Origin: Zoogloeaceae bacterium
Lineage (GTDB): Bacteria; Pseudomonadota; Gammaproteobacteria; Burkholderiales; Rhodocyclaceae
Length of the DNA: 8,979 bases
Direction of reading: 5' to 3'
Assembly: GCA_031290535.1 (NCBI GenBank)
Contig: JAITNI010000195.1
Coordinates: 1-8,979 of the forward strand
A program made the translations under genes and the position numbers. This document shows positions 1-7,137 of the stretch, piece by piece (positions within the stretch are counted from its first letter, which is position 1; each line of letters opens with the position of its first letter). The notes beneath the pieces are model-generated. The model saw nothing but the letters and a program-made list of their open reading frames with translations, searched no databases and had not been told where the DNA came from.

Positions 1-810
1 ACGCGGCGCGAAATCAAGAATCTCAACTCCTTTCGCTATCTCAAGGAAGCCATCGAATACGAAATTCGCTGGCAGATCGAGACGCTGGAAGAGGGCGGCA
101 GCATCCAGCAGGCCACAGTACTGTTCGACCCGGCGAGCGGCGAAACCCACGCCATGCGAACAAAAGAAGACGCCCACGACTACCGCTATTTCCCTGACCC
201 CGACCTCCTGCCATTGGTCATTTCCGCCGACTGGATTTCACACACCCGCGAGCGTCTGCCGGAGTTGCCGCAGGCGAGAAAAGCGCGTTTCATCGCCGAC
301 TACGGCCTTTCCGCCTACGATGCTGGCGCGCTGACGGCGGCGCTGGAAACAGCGGATTATTTTGAAGCCGCTGTCAAGGTCGCGGGCAAGCCAAGCGCCA
401 AATTTTGCGCCAACTGGGTGATGGTGGATCTGGCGGCGCGTTTGAACCGGGAAAACCGGGACATCGCCGCCGCCCCCGTCAGCGCCCAACAACTCGGCGG
501 CCTCGTCGCCCGCATCGCCGACAACACCATTTCCAACGCCATCGCCAAAAAAGTGTTCGAGGCGCTGTGGGCAGGCGAAGGACAAAGCGCCGACGAAATC
601 ATCGACCGGCAGGGCTTGAAACAGATTACCGACAGTGGCGCGATCGAAACCCTGGTCGACGAGGTACTGGCCGCCAATCCCGCCAATGTTGCCGAATACC
701 GGGCAGGCAAGGAAAAAGCCTTCAACGCCCTGGTGGGGCAGGTGATGAAGGCGGCGAAAGGTAAGGCCAATCCGCAGCAGGTGAATGCGTTGCTGAAGAA
801 AAAGCTGTAA
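1..810 (+). CDS. gatB: Asp-tRNA(Asn)/Glu-tRNA(Gln) amidotransferase subunit B, 3' part
   Basis: The reading frame is open from the first base, so the 5' end of the gene lies outside the window; 269 residues are visible where complete GatB has roughly 480. GatB belongs to the cytoplasmic GatCAB complex, which amidates mischarged Glu-tRNA(Gln) or Asp-tRNA(Asn) using ammonia supplied by GatA. Family signatures are seen directly: KNLNSFRYL at the left edge, then [20 protein letters not shown] at codons 52-71, typical of the kinase-like catalytic core. The C-terminal half is the helical YqeY-like tRNA-binding domain, with [11 protein letters not shown] and a typical closing stretch ending in LLKKKL. 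The first ATG in frame (base 154) is internal, not a start. The stop codon overlaps the U-tract side of a terminator serving the opposite strand. Confidence 0.97.
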   Translation, partial: TRREIKNLNSFRYLKEAIEYEIRWQIETLEEGGSIQQATVLFDPASGETHAMRTKEDAHDYRYFPDPDLLPLVISADWISHTRERLPELPQARKARFIADYGLSAYDAGALTAALETADYFEAAVKVAGKPSAKFCANWVMVDLAARLNRENRDIAAAPVSAQQLGGLVARIADNTISNAIAKKVFEALWAGEGQSADEIIDRQGLKQITDSGAIETLVDEVLAANPANVAEYRAGKEKAFNALVGQVMKAAKGKANPQQVNALLKKKL

Positions 811-837
811 AAAAGGAGCGCGGCAACCCCGCGCTCC
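809..837 (-). terminator. Intrinsic terminator of the pyrE transcript, overlapping the gatB stop
   Basis: A perfect 9-bp stem (GGAGCGCGG at 815-823 with CCGCGCTCC at 829-837) encloses a 5-base loop. Read on the minus strand it is followed directly by six T residues (809-814), the canonical layout. On the plus strand no T tract follows, so it probably ends the pyrE-DUF4124 transcript rather than gatB, although the hairpin could still protect the gatB mRNA 3' end. Confidence 0.8.
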
Positions 838-879
838 TGCCGCATCCTTCTATAGGCGATTCCCACCATAATTCATCCA

Positions 880-939
880 CCCGTTTGCCCTGAAGCTCTG
901 TCGAAGGGCGTGGTTCGACAGGGCTTCATCACGAACGGG
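880..939. repeat. REP-like imperfect palindrome
   Basis: Two 26-base arms (880-905 and 914-939) are inverted copies matching at 21 of 26 positions, around an 8-base loop. They begin with CCCGTT and end at CTGTCGAA, and one arm runs into GTCGAAGGGC at the loop. From memory this resembles the CCCTTCGACAG-type dispersed palindromes common between genes in many proteobacteria. It lies in the 198-base gap between gatB and the minus-strand gene, inside the predicted 3' UTR of that operon. Copy number elsewhere cannot be judged from here. Confidence 0.6.
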
Positions 940-1008
940 AGGAGAGGCTGGCTCACACTACGAACAGAAAATTGTGGGAACCGCTATCACAGGCAGACAG
1001 AACGCGAT

Positions 1009-1647
1009 TCAGGGGTTTTTCTGACGGGTAATCTCTTTGTAACGACGCTTGTCGGTCGCGTATTTTTGCTGAACTTCCTTCAAGTCCCGCTTTTTGAGCC
1101 GGATAAGCTCGGATTGGTACTTGACCTGCATTTCCTCGTTTTGCAGGTTGCTGCTGAGGTCAGCGGGCATGGTTTTGCCCTCATAGAGCTTGGCGGTTTC
1201 CTGCAAGTCCTGTAAACGTTTTTGGGCATCGGCGGTCTTCTCTTCCGCTTCGGCAATGTCTTTTTTGAGACCGCTTTCGGCCTGTGCCTGCATTTTGTCA
1301 ATGTCCTCAAGACTGGCATAGGTTGACAACAGGGCTGTTTCCCGGCGTTTTTGATCGCGCGTTTCCCGTTCCCTGATCTCTGCGACCTGACGTTCCTGTT
1401 CTTTTTCTTCCGAAGCAATGGGCGCAGCGATATCGCGTATTCGCACCCCTTCCCTGTTGTAAATGCTGTACGCCCTTCCGTTGCATTGGCGTGGCAAAAT
1501 ATCGCCACAGGCTCGCTGCCCCGAAGCGTCTGTACAACAAAGCACATGCCCCGGTTGATGAAGCGGCGGAACATATTTTGTCTGCCCCAGCGCGTTGGCG
1601 CTACAGACCAGCGCGAACAGAAAAAAACCTTTAAGACAGGGCGCCAT
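1009..1647 (-). CDS. Secreted DUF4124-like coiled-coil protein
   Basis: A 212-residue product of unknown function. I start it at the ATG at 1647 because this puts a clear signal peptide at the N-terminus: a K6-containing start, hydrophobic residues 7-18, and an A-N-A type cleavage site around residue 19-20. A more upstream ATG would bury that signal. Residues about 34-56 (GHVLCCTDASGQRACGDILP) resemble the DUF4124 motif (roughly Y-x-W-x-D-x-x-G-x-x-x-Y-x-D-x-P-P). Four cysteines (38, 39, 47, 55) could form disulfides in the periplasm. From about residue 80 to 205 the sequence is charged and rich in E, K, R and Q, predicted as a long coiled coil. The start overlaps the end of pyrE by 17 bases on the same strand, so the two are probably co-transcribed and translationally coupled. 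Family assignment is by motif memory. Confidence 0.8.
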   Translation of the reverse strand: MAPCLKGFFLFALVCSANALGQTKYVPPLHQPGHVLCCTDASGQRACGDILPRQCNGRAYSIYNREGVRIRDIAAPIASEEKEQERQVAEIRERETRDQKRRETALLSTYASLEDIDKMQAQAESGLKKDIAEAEEKTADAQKRLQDLQETAKLYEGKTMPADLSSNLQNEEMQVKYQSELIRLKKRDLKEVQQKYATDKRRYKEITRQKNP

Positions 1648-2272
1648 ATTGACTCCGATAACTTGTAATCGCCGCCTGATGGGCGGACAGTTCAGAATGG
1701 TCGCGCAGGAAATCAAGCAGATGCTCAAGATTGGCGACAGCGATCACCGGTAGTTGGTAATTTTGCGCCACTTCCTGCACGGCGGAAAGTGTGCCCTGAC
1801 CGCGCTCCATGCGATCCAGCGCGATGGCGACGCCTGCCGGCGTCGCGCCAGCGGCACGGATGAGCGCCACGGATTCGCGTACCGAGGTGCCAGCGGAAAT
1901 CACGTCATCGACAATCAGCACCCGACCCACCAGCGGCGCGCCGACCAGTGTACCGCCTTCGCCGTGATCCTTGGCCTCCTTGCGATTATAGGCAAACGGC
2001 AGATTGCATCCTGCCCCCGCCAGCGCGATGGCAATGCCCGTCACCAGCGGGATGCCCTTGTAGGCGGGGCCGAACAGCATGTCGAAGGACAGGCCGCTTG
2101 CCTGGATGGCCTGGGCGTAAAACTGGCTCAGACGCGCCACGGACGCGCCATCATGGAACAGGCCGGCGTTGAAAAAATAGGGCGACAGTCGTCCCGCCTT
2201 GGTCTTGAAAGCGCCAAAACGCAACACCTGATGTTCTACAGCGAATTCGATGAATTCATGGCGAAAATTCAT
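1631..2272 (-). CDS. pyrE: Orotate phosphoribosyltransferase
   Basis: This 213-residue protein is the usual length for PyrE, the cytoplasmic enzyme that joins orotate to PRPP to give OMP in de novo pyrimidine synthesis. The N-terminus contains the family stretch KTKAGRLSPYFFNAGLF (residues 24-40). The mobile catalytic loop is at about 97-107 (RKEAKDHGEGG), with the lysines and histidine that contact pyrophosphate. The PRPP-binding motif is at 118-130 (VLIVDDVISAGTS), with its paired aspartates. The ATG at 2272 begins the conserved MNFRHEF start and follows a weak GGAAAG. It is transcribed divergently from the exonuclease III gene and is followed, with a 17-base overlap, by the DUF4124-like gene. 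Confidence 0.97.
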   Translation of the reverse strand: MNFRHEFIEFAVEHQVLRFGAFKTKAGRLSPYFFNAGLFHDGASVARLSQFYAQAIQASGLSFDMLFGPAYKGIPLVTGIAIALAGAGCNLPFAYNRKEAKDHGEGGTLVGAPLVGRVLIVDDVISAGTSVRESVALIRAAGATPAGVAIALDRMERGQGTLSAVQEVAQNYQLPVIAVANLEHLLDFLRDHSELSAHQAAITSYRSQYGALS

Positions 2273-2470
2273 GCCACTTGCTTTCCGTTCAAGTTCTCTT
2301 TCAGAGGGGTGGAATTAGAAGCATAATTTGTGCTACGTTTGCGGCTTTCCACCGTGGCGCTTTTGCGGGACAACGAAACGAGGCAAGACGTTGCTGTGCC
2401 GCAAAATGTCAGTCGTTTTCCGTCGCGACGCCTTGGCGATCCCTGCTCCACACTTTCAGATAGACCCTTT
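2273..2470. promoter_or_regulatory. Divergent intergenic region between pyrE and xth
   Basis: This 198-base gap must hold the promoters of two divergent genes. On the plus strand TTCAGA (2300-2305) and CATAAT (2322-2327), 16 bases apart, are a possible promoter for the exonuclease gene. On the minus strand TATGCT, overlapping the same CATAAT region, could be a -10 for pyrE but has no convincing -35. No terminator or RNA gene is seen. A long open frame runs in from upstream of the exonuclease start, but its residues do not look like family sequence. Confidence 0.3.
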
Positions 2471-3262
2471 ATGTTACGCATTATTTCCCTGAATCTCAAT
2501 GGTATTCGTTCTGCATGGCAAAAAGGCGCGGAAAACTGGATGCGCGCCAATGTTCCCGATGTCATCGCCCTTCAGGAACTGAAGGCGCAGCAGGCCGATC
2601 TGACGCCCGCAATGGCAACCCCGGCGGGGTATCACGCATACTACCATCCCGCGCAAAAAAAGGGCTACAGTGGCGTCGGGCTTTGGTGTCGCGCCAAACC
2701 GCAAGCCGTGCATGTGGGACTGGGGCATTCCGAGTTCGACGCGGAAGGGCGCTACATCCGGGCGGATTTTGCCGATTACTCGGTGATTTCGGTGTATCTG
2801 CCTTCCGGTTCTTCCTCGCCTGAGCGGCAGGCGGCCAAATTTCGCTTTCTGGACGTGTTTTATCCGCACCTGCAAACGCTGAGGGCCGAAGGGCGGGAAA
2901 TCGTCCTTTGTGGCGACTGGAACATCGCCCACCGCGCAATCGACTTGAAAAACTGGAAAAGCAACCAGAAGAATTCCGGCTTTCTGCCCGAGGAACGCGC
3001 CTGGTTTTCCCGGATGCTCGACGAAGCGGGCTGGGTGGACGTGTATCGCCGCCTGTACCCGGACGCGGGCGAGTCCGCCTACACCTGGTGGTCAAACCGG
3101 GGGCAGGCGTGGGCCAAAAACGTCGGCTGGCGCATTGATTACCAGATCGCCACACCCAGTCTCGCCGCCCGGGCGCTTCAGGGAAGCGTCTACAAGGCGC
3201 AGCGTTTTTCCGACCACGCGCCCCTCCTGATCGACTACGAATTGGGGGAAAGGGAACGCTAA
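2471..3262 (+). CDS. xth: Exodeoxyribonuclease III (AP endonuclease family)
   Basis: A 263-residue member of the ExoIII/AP-endonuclease superfamily, which removes 3' blocking groups, nicks abasic sites and degrades 3' ends in base-excision repair. I start it at 2471 because MLRIISLNLNGIRSA is the canonical N-terminus; the open frame reaches 47 codons further upstream without family-like sequence. Active-site residues are all visible: N10, metal-binding E36 in ALQELK, Y109 in SVYLPSG, D149 and N151 in GDWNIAH, D223 in GWRIDYQ, and D248-H249 in the closing SDHAPLLIDY. The TWWSNRGQAWAKNVGWRIDY block is typical of the DNA-binding wall. The gene is divergent from pyrE. Downstream lies a 94-base gap before the yqjD-like operon, with no clear terminator. 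Confidence 0.95.
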   Translation: MLRIISLNLNGIRSAWQKGAENWMRANVPDVIALQELKAQQADLTPAMATPAGYHAYYHPAQKKGYSGVGLWCRAKPQAVHVGLGHSEFDAEGRYIRADFADYSVISVYLPSGSSSPERQAAKFRFLDVFYPHLQTLRAEGREIVLCGDWNIAHRAIDLKNWKSNQKNSGFLPEERAWFSRMLDEAGWVDVYRRLYPDAGESAYTWWSNRGQAWAKNVGWRIDYQIATPSLAARALQGSVYKAQRFSDHAPLLIDYELGERER

Positions 3263-3356
3263 AAGCGGCGAAATTGTTACGAACGATTGCGTTAGGGCGG
3301 CGAACAGGCTAACCTGTAGGCTCTTCTCCCATTTTATTCCATACAAGAGGTTTCCC

Positions 3357-3677
3357 ATGTCTCAAACCAGCACTGCCGCCAGCGTCAATAAGGAAAAATT
3401 GGTCTCCGACCTGAAAGTGGTCATTTCCGATGCTGAAGAAATTCTCCGCAGCACCGCCGATGTGGCCGGTGAAAAGGTTGCGGGCATCCGCGTCAAGATT
3501 GAAGCCCGTCTGAAAGACGCCAAGGCGCGTCTGGAAGATGCGGAAGAAATCCTGCTCGACAAAACCAAAGCCTGCGCGCGCGCGACGGACGATTTCGTGC
3601 ATGACCAGCCCTGGAAGGCGGTCAGCATCGCCGCCATCGTCGGCGTGGCGCTGGGTGTGCTCATCGGTCGCCGTTAA
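3357..3677 (+). CDS. YqjD/ElaB-like DUF883 membrane-anchored protein
   Basis: A 106-residue protein of the DUF883 (YqjD/ElaB/YgaM) family. Residues about 12-80 are charged heptad-like sequence (KLVSDLKVVISDAEEILRST, then KIEARLKDAKARLEDAEEIL), expected to be helical. After a conserved HDQPWKAVSIAA junction, residues about 88-104 form one membrane helix ending in GVLIGRR, the family's hallmark C-terminal anchor. E. coli YqjD is known as an inner-membrane, ribosome-associated stationary-phase protein; whether this one binds ribosomes is inference. An AAGAGG Shine-Dalgarno precedes the ATG. It is the first gene of a three-gene set, with the next start only 7 bases beyond its stop. Confidence 0.9.
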   Translation: MSQTSTAASVNKEKLVSDLKVVISDAEEILRSTADVAGEKVAGIRVKIEARLKDAKARLEDAEEILLDKTKACARATDDFVHDQPWKAVSIAAIVGVALGVLIGRR

Positions 3678-3684
3678 GCGCAGA

Positions 3685-4095
3685 ATGGCGACCAATCAGG
3701 CCGCGCCGGGGCTGTTTCGGCATCTTCGCCTCCTGCTGGCGGAGGCGCTGGACGCAGGGCGAACCCGGCTGGCGCTGCTGGCCAACGAGCTGGAAGAAGA
3801 AAAAATCCGCTTCGTGGCCTCTTTGGCGCAGGTGATTCTGGCGCTGGCCGCGCTGGTCATTGGCGCGGTGTTGCTGGTGGCTTTTTTGACCCTGCTGTTT
3901 TGGGAAAGCCGCTTGTGGGTGTTGGGCGCATCCAGTCTGCTGTTTTTTGTTCTGGCGCTCGGCTTCGCCCTCTCCGGTCGCGCCGCTTTTTTGCGCGGCT
4001 CGCCCCTGTTCAAAACCAGTCTGGCGGAATTGCGAACGGATGCGGCGCGCCTGCGGCAGTCGGGAGAACCAGAACATGAATCCCCGTCTGCTTGA
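3685..4095 (+). CDS. YqjE-like inner-membrane protein (phage holin 3.6 superfamily)
   Basis: A 136-residue protein. The ATG at 3685 sits 7 bases after the yqjD-like stop, and everything upstream in frame is the shadow of that gene. Residues 10-45 form an amphipathic helix (RHLRLLLAEALDAGRTRLAL, then ELEEEKIRF). Two membrane helices follow at about 47-72 and 77-98, separated by FWESR. The tail is soluble and charged. This is the architecture of the YqjE family, which databases link to phage-holin superfamily III; no lytic role is implied. The end overlaps the next start by 20 bases, so the genes are translationally coupled. Function is unknown; co-occurrence with the YqjD and YqjK families suggests an envelope or stress role. 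Confidence 0.88.
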   Translation: MATNQAAPGLFRHLRLLLAEALDAGRTRLALLANELEEEKIRFVASLAQVILALAALVIGAVLLVAFLTLLFWESRLWVLGASSLLFFVLALGFALSGRAAFLRGSPLFKTSLAELRTDAARLRQSGEPEHESPSA

Positions 4096-4363
4096 ACTGC
4101 GCGAACAGCGCGGCATGTTGCGTGCCCGCGCCGCCGCGCAGCGGGAAACGCTGGCCGCGCAGGGGCGCACGCTGGCGCAGGTATGCGCCGTCGTCGATCA
4201 GGTGCAGGCGGGCACGACATGGGTCAAGCGCCACCCCGCTCTGGTGGGCGTGGCACTGGCGATTCTGGTGGCCGCAAAACCCGCCCGCCTCTGGCGCTGG
4301 ACGCGCCGCGCCGCGCTGCTTTGGCAAGGCTGGCAAGCGCTGCGCCAGCGCCTGCCTATCTGA
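4076..4363 (+). CDS. YqjK-like small protein
   Basis: A 95-residue, strongly basic protein. The start MNPRLLELREQRGMLRARAA is typical of YqjK-family proteins, which follow yqjE in many proteobacteria. The N-terminal 45 residues form a predicted helix. Residues about 50-68 (VKRHPALVGVALAILVAAK) make one short hydrophobic segment, and an R/W-rich amphipathic end follows. The ATG at 4076 lies 20 bases inside yqjE, the usual coupling for this operon. Its stop region overlaps by 8 bases the stop of the convergent ampG-like gene, leaving no room for a terminator between them. Function is unknown. Confidence 0.82.
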   Translation: MNPRLLELREQRGMLRARAAAQRETLAAQGRTLAQVCAVVDQVQAGTTWVKRHPALVGVALAILVAAKPARLWRWTRRAALLWQGWQALRQRLPI

Positions 4364-5639
4364 TTTCGCTGCTGCTGTTTTTGTCCGGAGGGGGACGCCA
4401 GGGCGCAACCTTCAGGAGCAGCAGCATTCCCGGCACGGCGAGCAGTGTGCACAGCAGGAAAAAATTCACCCATCCCATCCACAGCACCAGTTTCCCGGCG
4501 GACGCGCTCAAGAGCGTGCGCGGCGCGGCGGCAAGGCTGGTAAATAACGCAAACTGCGTCGCCGTATAGGCCGGATGCGTGGCGCGGGCGATGAAGGCGG
4601 TAAACGCCACCGTGCCCAGTCCCACCCCCAGATATTCGGCGGAAATCACCAATGCCAGCGCCAGCCGGTTGCTCAGGGTAATGCCGCCTTCCGGGAACGG
4701 CCCCAGCCAGGCGAGCCAGGCAAAGCCGAGGATCGTCCCCAACTGCACCGCGCCGAACAGCCACAGGGCGCGGTTGATGCCCAGCTTCACCATCCACAGG
4801 CCGCCGACCATGCCGCCAAGCACGGCAGGCCAGAGCGCCGCGTGTTTGGCGACCAGACCAATATCGAGCTTGGAAAAGCCCATTTCCCGATAAAACACGG
4901 AAGAGAGCGCCGTCGCCAGCGAATCCCCCAGTTTATAGAGGCACAAAAAGCCGAGAAACAGCAGCGCCGTCTTCCAGCCCTGCCGTCCGATGAATTCCCT
5001 GAACGGCTCCACAATGGCGGCTTCCAGTGTGCGCGGCGGTGTGGCCATGACAGGTTCCTTCACCATCAGCGACATCGCCAGACCCGGCAGCATGAAGCAG
5101 GCGGTCATCCAGAACACCTGATTCCACGGCATCGTCTCCGCCAGAATCAGGGACAGCGATCCCGGCACCAGCCCCGCCAGACGGTAGGCATTGATATGCA
5201 CGGCATTACCCGGCCCCAGTTCCGCTTCGGACAGAATTTCGCGCCGGTAGGCGTCGATGGCAATGTCCTGCGTCGCGGCCAGAAAGGCGAGCACACAGGA
5301 GAGCGCAAACACCCATTGCCAGTGCAAAAACGGATCGAAAAACCCCATGACGCCGATGCTGAAAAACAGCCCGATCTGCATCGCCGCCATCCAGCCCCGC
5401 CGCCGCCCCAGTGGCAGCACGTAATGATCCAGCACGGGCGCCCAGAGAAATTTCCAGACAAACGGCATTTGCGCCAGCGCGAACAGCGCAATCGTCGCCT
5501 TGTCCAGCCCCCCTTCCTTCAACCAGATGGGCATGAGTTGCAGGAGCAAAAAGAGCGGCAAACCGGATGAAAAGCCCGTAAAGACGCAGATCAGCATCTT
5601 GCGGGTGAGCAGCGGTCGAAGCCAGACAGGCGGCGTCAT
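4356..5639 (-). CDS. ampG: AmpG-family muropeptide permease (MFS)
   Basis: A 427-residue, highly hydrophobic protein with about 12 predicted membrane helices. AmpG carries anhydro-muropeptides from the periplasm to the cytoplasm for cell-wall recycling, and in some species feeds AmpC beta-lactamase induction. The signature AATQDIAIDAYRREIL (about residues 120-135) is diagnostic of the AmpG branch of the major facilitator superfamily. GFSSGLPLFLLLQLMPIWL in helix 1 and APVLDHYVLPLGRRRGW in the first cytoplasmic loop agree. It is shorter than E. coli AmpG (491 residues), as in many non-enteric versions. The ATG at 5639 has no obvious Shine-Dalgarno. It is divergent from hemA and convergent with yqjK. 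No ampR- or ampC-like gene is in the window, so a resistance role is not indicated. Confidence 0.9.
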   Translation of the reverse strand: MTPPVWLRPLLTRKMLICVFTGFSSGLPLFLLLQLMPIWLKEGGLDKATIALFALAQMPFVWKFLWAPVLDHYVLPLGRRRGWMAAMQIGLFFSIGVMGFFDPFLHWQWVFALSCVLAFLAATQDIAIDAYRREILSEAELGPGNAVHINAYRLAGLVPGSLSLILAETMPWNQVFWMTACFMLPGLAMSLMVKEPVMATPPRTLEAAIVEPFREFIGRQGWKTALLFLGFLCLYKLGDSLATALSSVFYREMGFSKLDIGLVAKHAALWPAVLGGMVGGLWMVKLGINRALWLFGAVQLGTILGFAWLAWLGPFPEGGITLSNRLALALVISAEYLGVGLGTVAFTAFIARATHPAYTATQFALFTSLAAAPRTLLSASAGKLVLWMGWVNFFLLCTLLAVPGMLLLLKVAPWRPPPDKNSSSEIR

Positions 5640-5666
5640 GAGAAAGGCCAGAGCAAGGAAGCGTGA

Positions 5667-5672
5667 ATTATA
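5667..5672 (-). promoter_or_regulatory. Predicted -10 box for ampG
   Basis: On the minus strand a perfect TATAAT lies 27 bases before the ampG start codon, giving a leader of about 20 bases. No good TTGACA-like -35 stands 16-18 bases upstream; TTGCAT is present but only 8 bases away. Support is therefore position plus a perfect hexamer. Confidence 0.45.
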
Positions 5673-5705
5673 CGTGCTTCATGCAAAACCGCCTTACGGC
5701 GCGGA

Positions 5706-5714
5706 TGCTATAAT
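5706..5714 (+). promoter_or_regulatory. Predicted extended -10 promoter for hemA
   Basis: TGCTATAAT is a perfect extended -10 (TGn plus TATAAT), which can work without a strong -35; none is visible. It predicts a transcript starting near 5721 and so a leader of only about 20 bases before the hemA ATG. Confidence 0.55.
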
Positions 5715-5740
5715 TCCGCTCCCTCACCAGCCTTTATTTC

Positions 5741-7003
5741 ATGGCAATTTTTACGCTCGGCATCAATCATCACTCCGCGTCGCTGGCGATGCGCGAGCAG
5801 GTGGCGTTTCAGGTCGAGCGTCTGCCGGAGGCGCTTCGCGCCCTGACGCGGCAAAAATCCGTGCATGAGGCGGCCATTCTGTCCACCTGCAACCGCACCG
5901 AAATTTATTGCGTGGCGGAACAGCCCGAAGCCGTCCTGGACTGGCTGGCCGACTATCACCAACTGGAACCGGCGGCGCTGACGCCCTTTTTATACCGCCT
6001 GTCGGCTCTGGATGCCGTGCGGCACGCCTTTCGGGTTGCCAGCGGGCTGGATTCGATGGTGCTGGGCGAACCGCAGATTCTGGGGCAGATGAAGGATGCC
6101 GTGCGGCAGGCGGAGGCGGCGGGCGCGCTGGGCGTGCATCTGCACAAACTTTTTCAGCACGCCTTCGCGGTGGCCAAGGAAGTCCGCAGCAGCACCGCCA
6201 TCGGGGCGAATACCGTCTCGATGGCCGCCGCCGCCGTGCACCTGGCAGAACGCATTTTTGAATCCATCGGCGACCAAAAACTGCTGTTCATCGGCGCGGG
6301 CGAAATGATCGAACTATGCGCGACGCACTTTTATGCCCGCCAGCCCAGGGCCGTGACCATCGCCAACCGCACACTGGAACGGGGGCGGGCGCTGGCGGAA
6401 CGCTTCAACGCGCAGGCCATCCGTCTGGATGAACTGGCCGAGGCGCTGCCGCGCCACGACATTGTAATTTCATGCACCGCCTCGCCCCTGCCGATTATCG
6501 GTCTGGGGCTGGTCGAACGCGCCATTCGGGCGCGGCGACACCGGCCCATGTTCATGGTCGATCTGGCCGTGCCGAGGGATATTGAGCCGGAAGTCGGACA
6601 GTTGGATGACGTGTTTTTGTATACGGTCGATGATCTGGCGCAGGTGGTGGAAAGCGGCGTGGAATCCCGGCAGGCCGCCGTGGCGCAGGCGGAAGGGCTG
6701 ATTGAGCAGCAGGTGGAAACTTTTACGCGCTGGCAGGAATCCCGCGATGCCGTGCCCCTGATTCGCGCCCTGCGCGACGCCGCCGAACGCGCCCGTCGCC
6801 ACGAACTCGAACACGCCTTGAAACGCCTCGCGGCGGGCGACGCCCCGGAAAAGGCGCTGGAACAGCTTTCCGCGCGGCTGACCAACAAATTCCTGCACGC
6901 CCCCACGCAGAGCCTGCAAACCTCCGGGGCCGAAAGCCGCGACCTCCAGGACGCCGCCGCCCGCCTGTTTCATCTGCACACGGAAGACAGCGGCCCGCTC
7001 TAG
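5741..7003 (+). CDS. hemA: Glutamyl-tRNA reductase
   Basis: This 420-residue enzyme reduces glutamyl-tRNA(Glu) with NADPH to glutamate-1-semialdehyde, the first committed step of C5-pathway tetrapyrrole synthesis. The catalytic cysteine is C50 in the STCNRTE motif, and H95 in [13 protein letters not shown] is the expected partner. [15 protein letters not shown] (102-116) is the family signature. The NADPH-binding domain begins near [12 protein letters not shown] (181-192), and the C-terminus is the helical dimerisation domain. Length is normal and no key residue is missing. The ATG at 5741 gives the canonical [13 protein letters not shown] start, but its short leader has no clear Shine-Dalgarno. 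In many beta- and gammaproteobacteria prfA follows closely; here an xre-immA pair follows instead, and no terminator hairpin is seen after the stop. Confidence 0.97.
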   Translation: MAIFTLGINHHSASLAMREQVAFQVERLPEALRALTRQKSVHEAAILSTCNRTEIYCVAEQPEAVLDWLADYHQLEPAALTPFLYRLSALDAVRHAFRVASGLDSMVLGEPQILGQMKDAVRQAEAAGALGVHLHKLFQHAFAVAKEVRSSTAIGANTVSMAAAAVHLAERIFESIGDQKLLFIGAGEMIELCATHFYARQPRAVTIANRTLERGRALAERFNAQAIRLDELAEALPRHDIVISCTASPLPIIGLGLVERAIRARRHRPMFMVDLAVPRDIEPEVGQLDDVFLYTVDDLAQVVESGVESRQAAVAQAEGLIEQQVETFTRWQESRDAVPLIRALRDAAERARRHELEHALKRLAAGDAPEKALEQLSARLTNKFLHAPTQSLQTSGAESRDLQDAAARLFHLHTEDSGPL

Positions 7004-7040
7004 TTTTGTCAATTCCTGAATTTTTGTTTTGTCGTTTCCT
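7004..7040. repeat. 14-base direct repeat upstream of the xre promoter
   Basis: TTTTGTCaaTTCCT (7004-7017) and TTTTGTCgtTTCCT (7027-7040) match at 12 of 14 positions and are 23 bases apart, about two helical turns. The second copy ends on the first T of the -35 hexamer. They could be operator half-sites for the adjacent XRE repressor, or a T-rich activating element. The first copy begins at the base after the hemA stop codon. Confidence 0.55.
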
Positions 7041-7068
7041 TGACATCAGAGTTTGCTTGCGCTAGTAT
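7040..7068 (+). promoter_or_regulatory. Sigma70-type promoter for xre-immA
   Basis: A perfect TTGACA (7040-7045) is separated by 17 bases from TAGTAT (7063-7068, four of six consensus). The leader runs about 60 bases to the xre start and ends in a strong Shine-Dalgarno. The promoter gives the pair its own transcription, independent of hemA. Confidence 0.7.
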
Positions 7069-7137
7069 TGCCCACAATCTTGGTGAGTCTTGTGCCCAGT
7101 GGCGGGTATGTAGTTGTTTTTTGAAAAGGAGACGATC

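Noticed and set aside
357..869. Minus-strand open frame opposite the gatB end
   Set aside because: It is the complement of well-conserved gatB and runs across the terminator hairpin; no family resemblance.
1648..1728. Longer start for the DUF4124-like protein
   Set aside because: It would place 27 residues before a clear signal peptide and lie almost entirely within the pyrE coding sequence.
2330..2470. N-terminal extension of exonuclease III
   Set aside because: The frame is open but the residues do not resemble the family, and the canonical MLRIISLNLNG start is at 2471.
3685..4095. Prophage holin suggested by the YqjE superfamily name
   Set aside because: The yqjD-yqjE-yqjK order is a housekeeping operon, and no phage genes are next to it.
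4575..5570. Long plus-strand open frame of about 330 codons
   Set aside because: It lies wholly opposite ampG, is rich in Q, R, H and P as expected for the complement of a membrane-protein gene, and has no recognisable domain.
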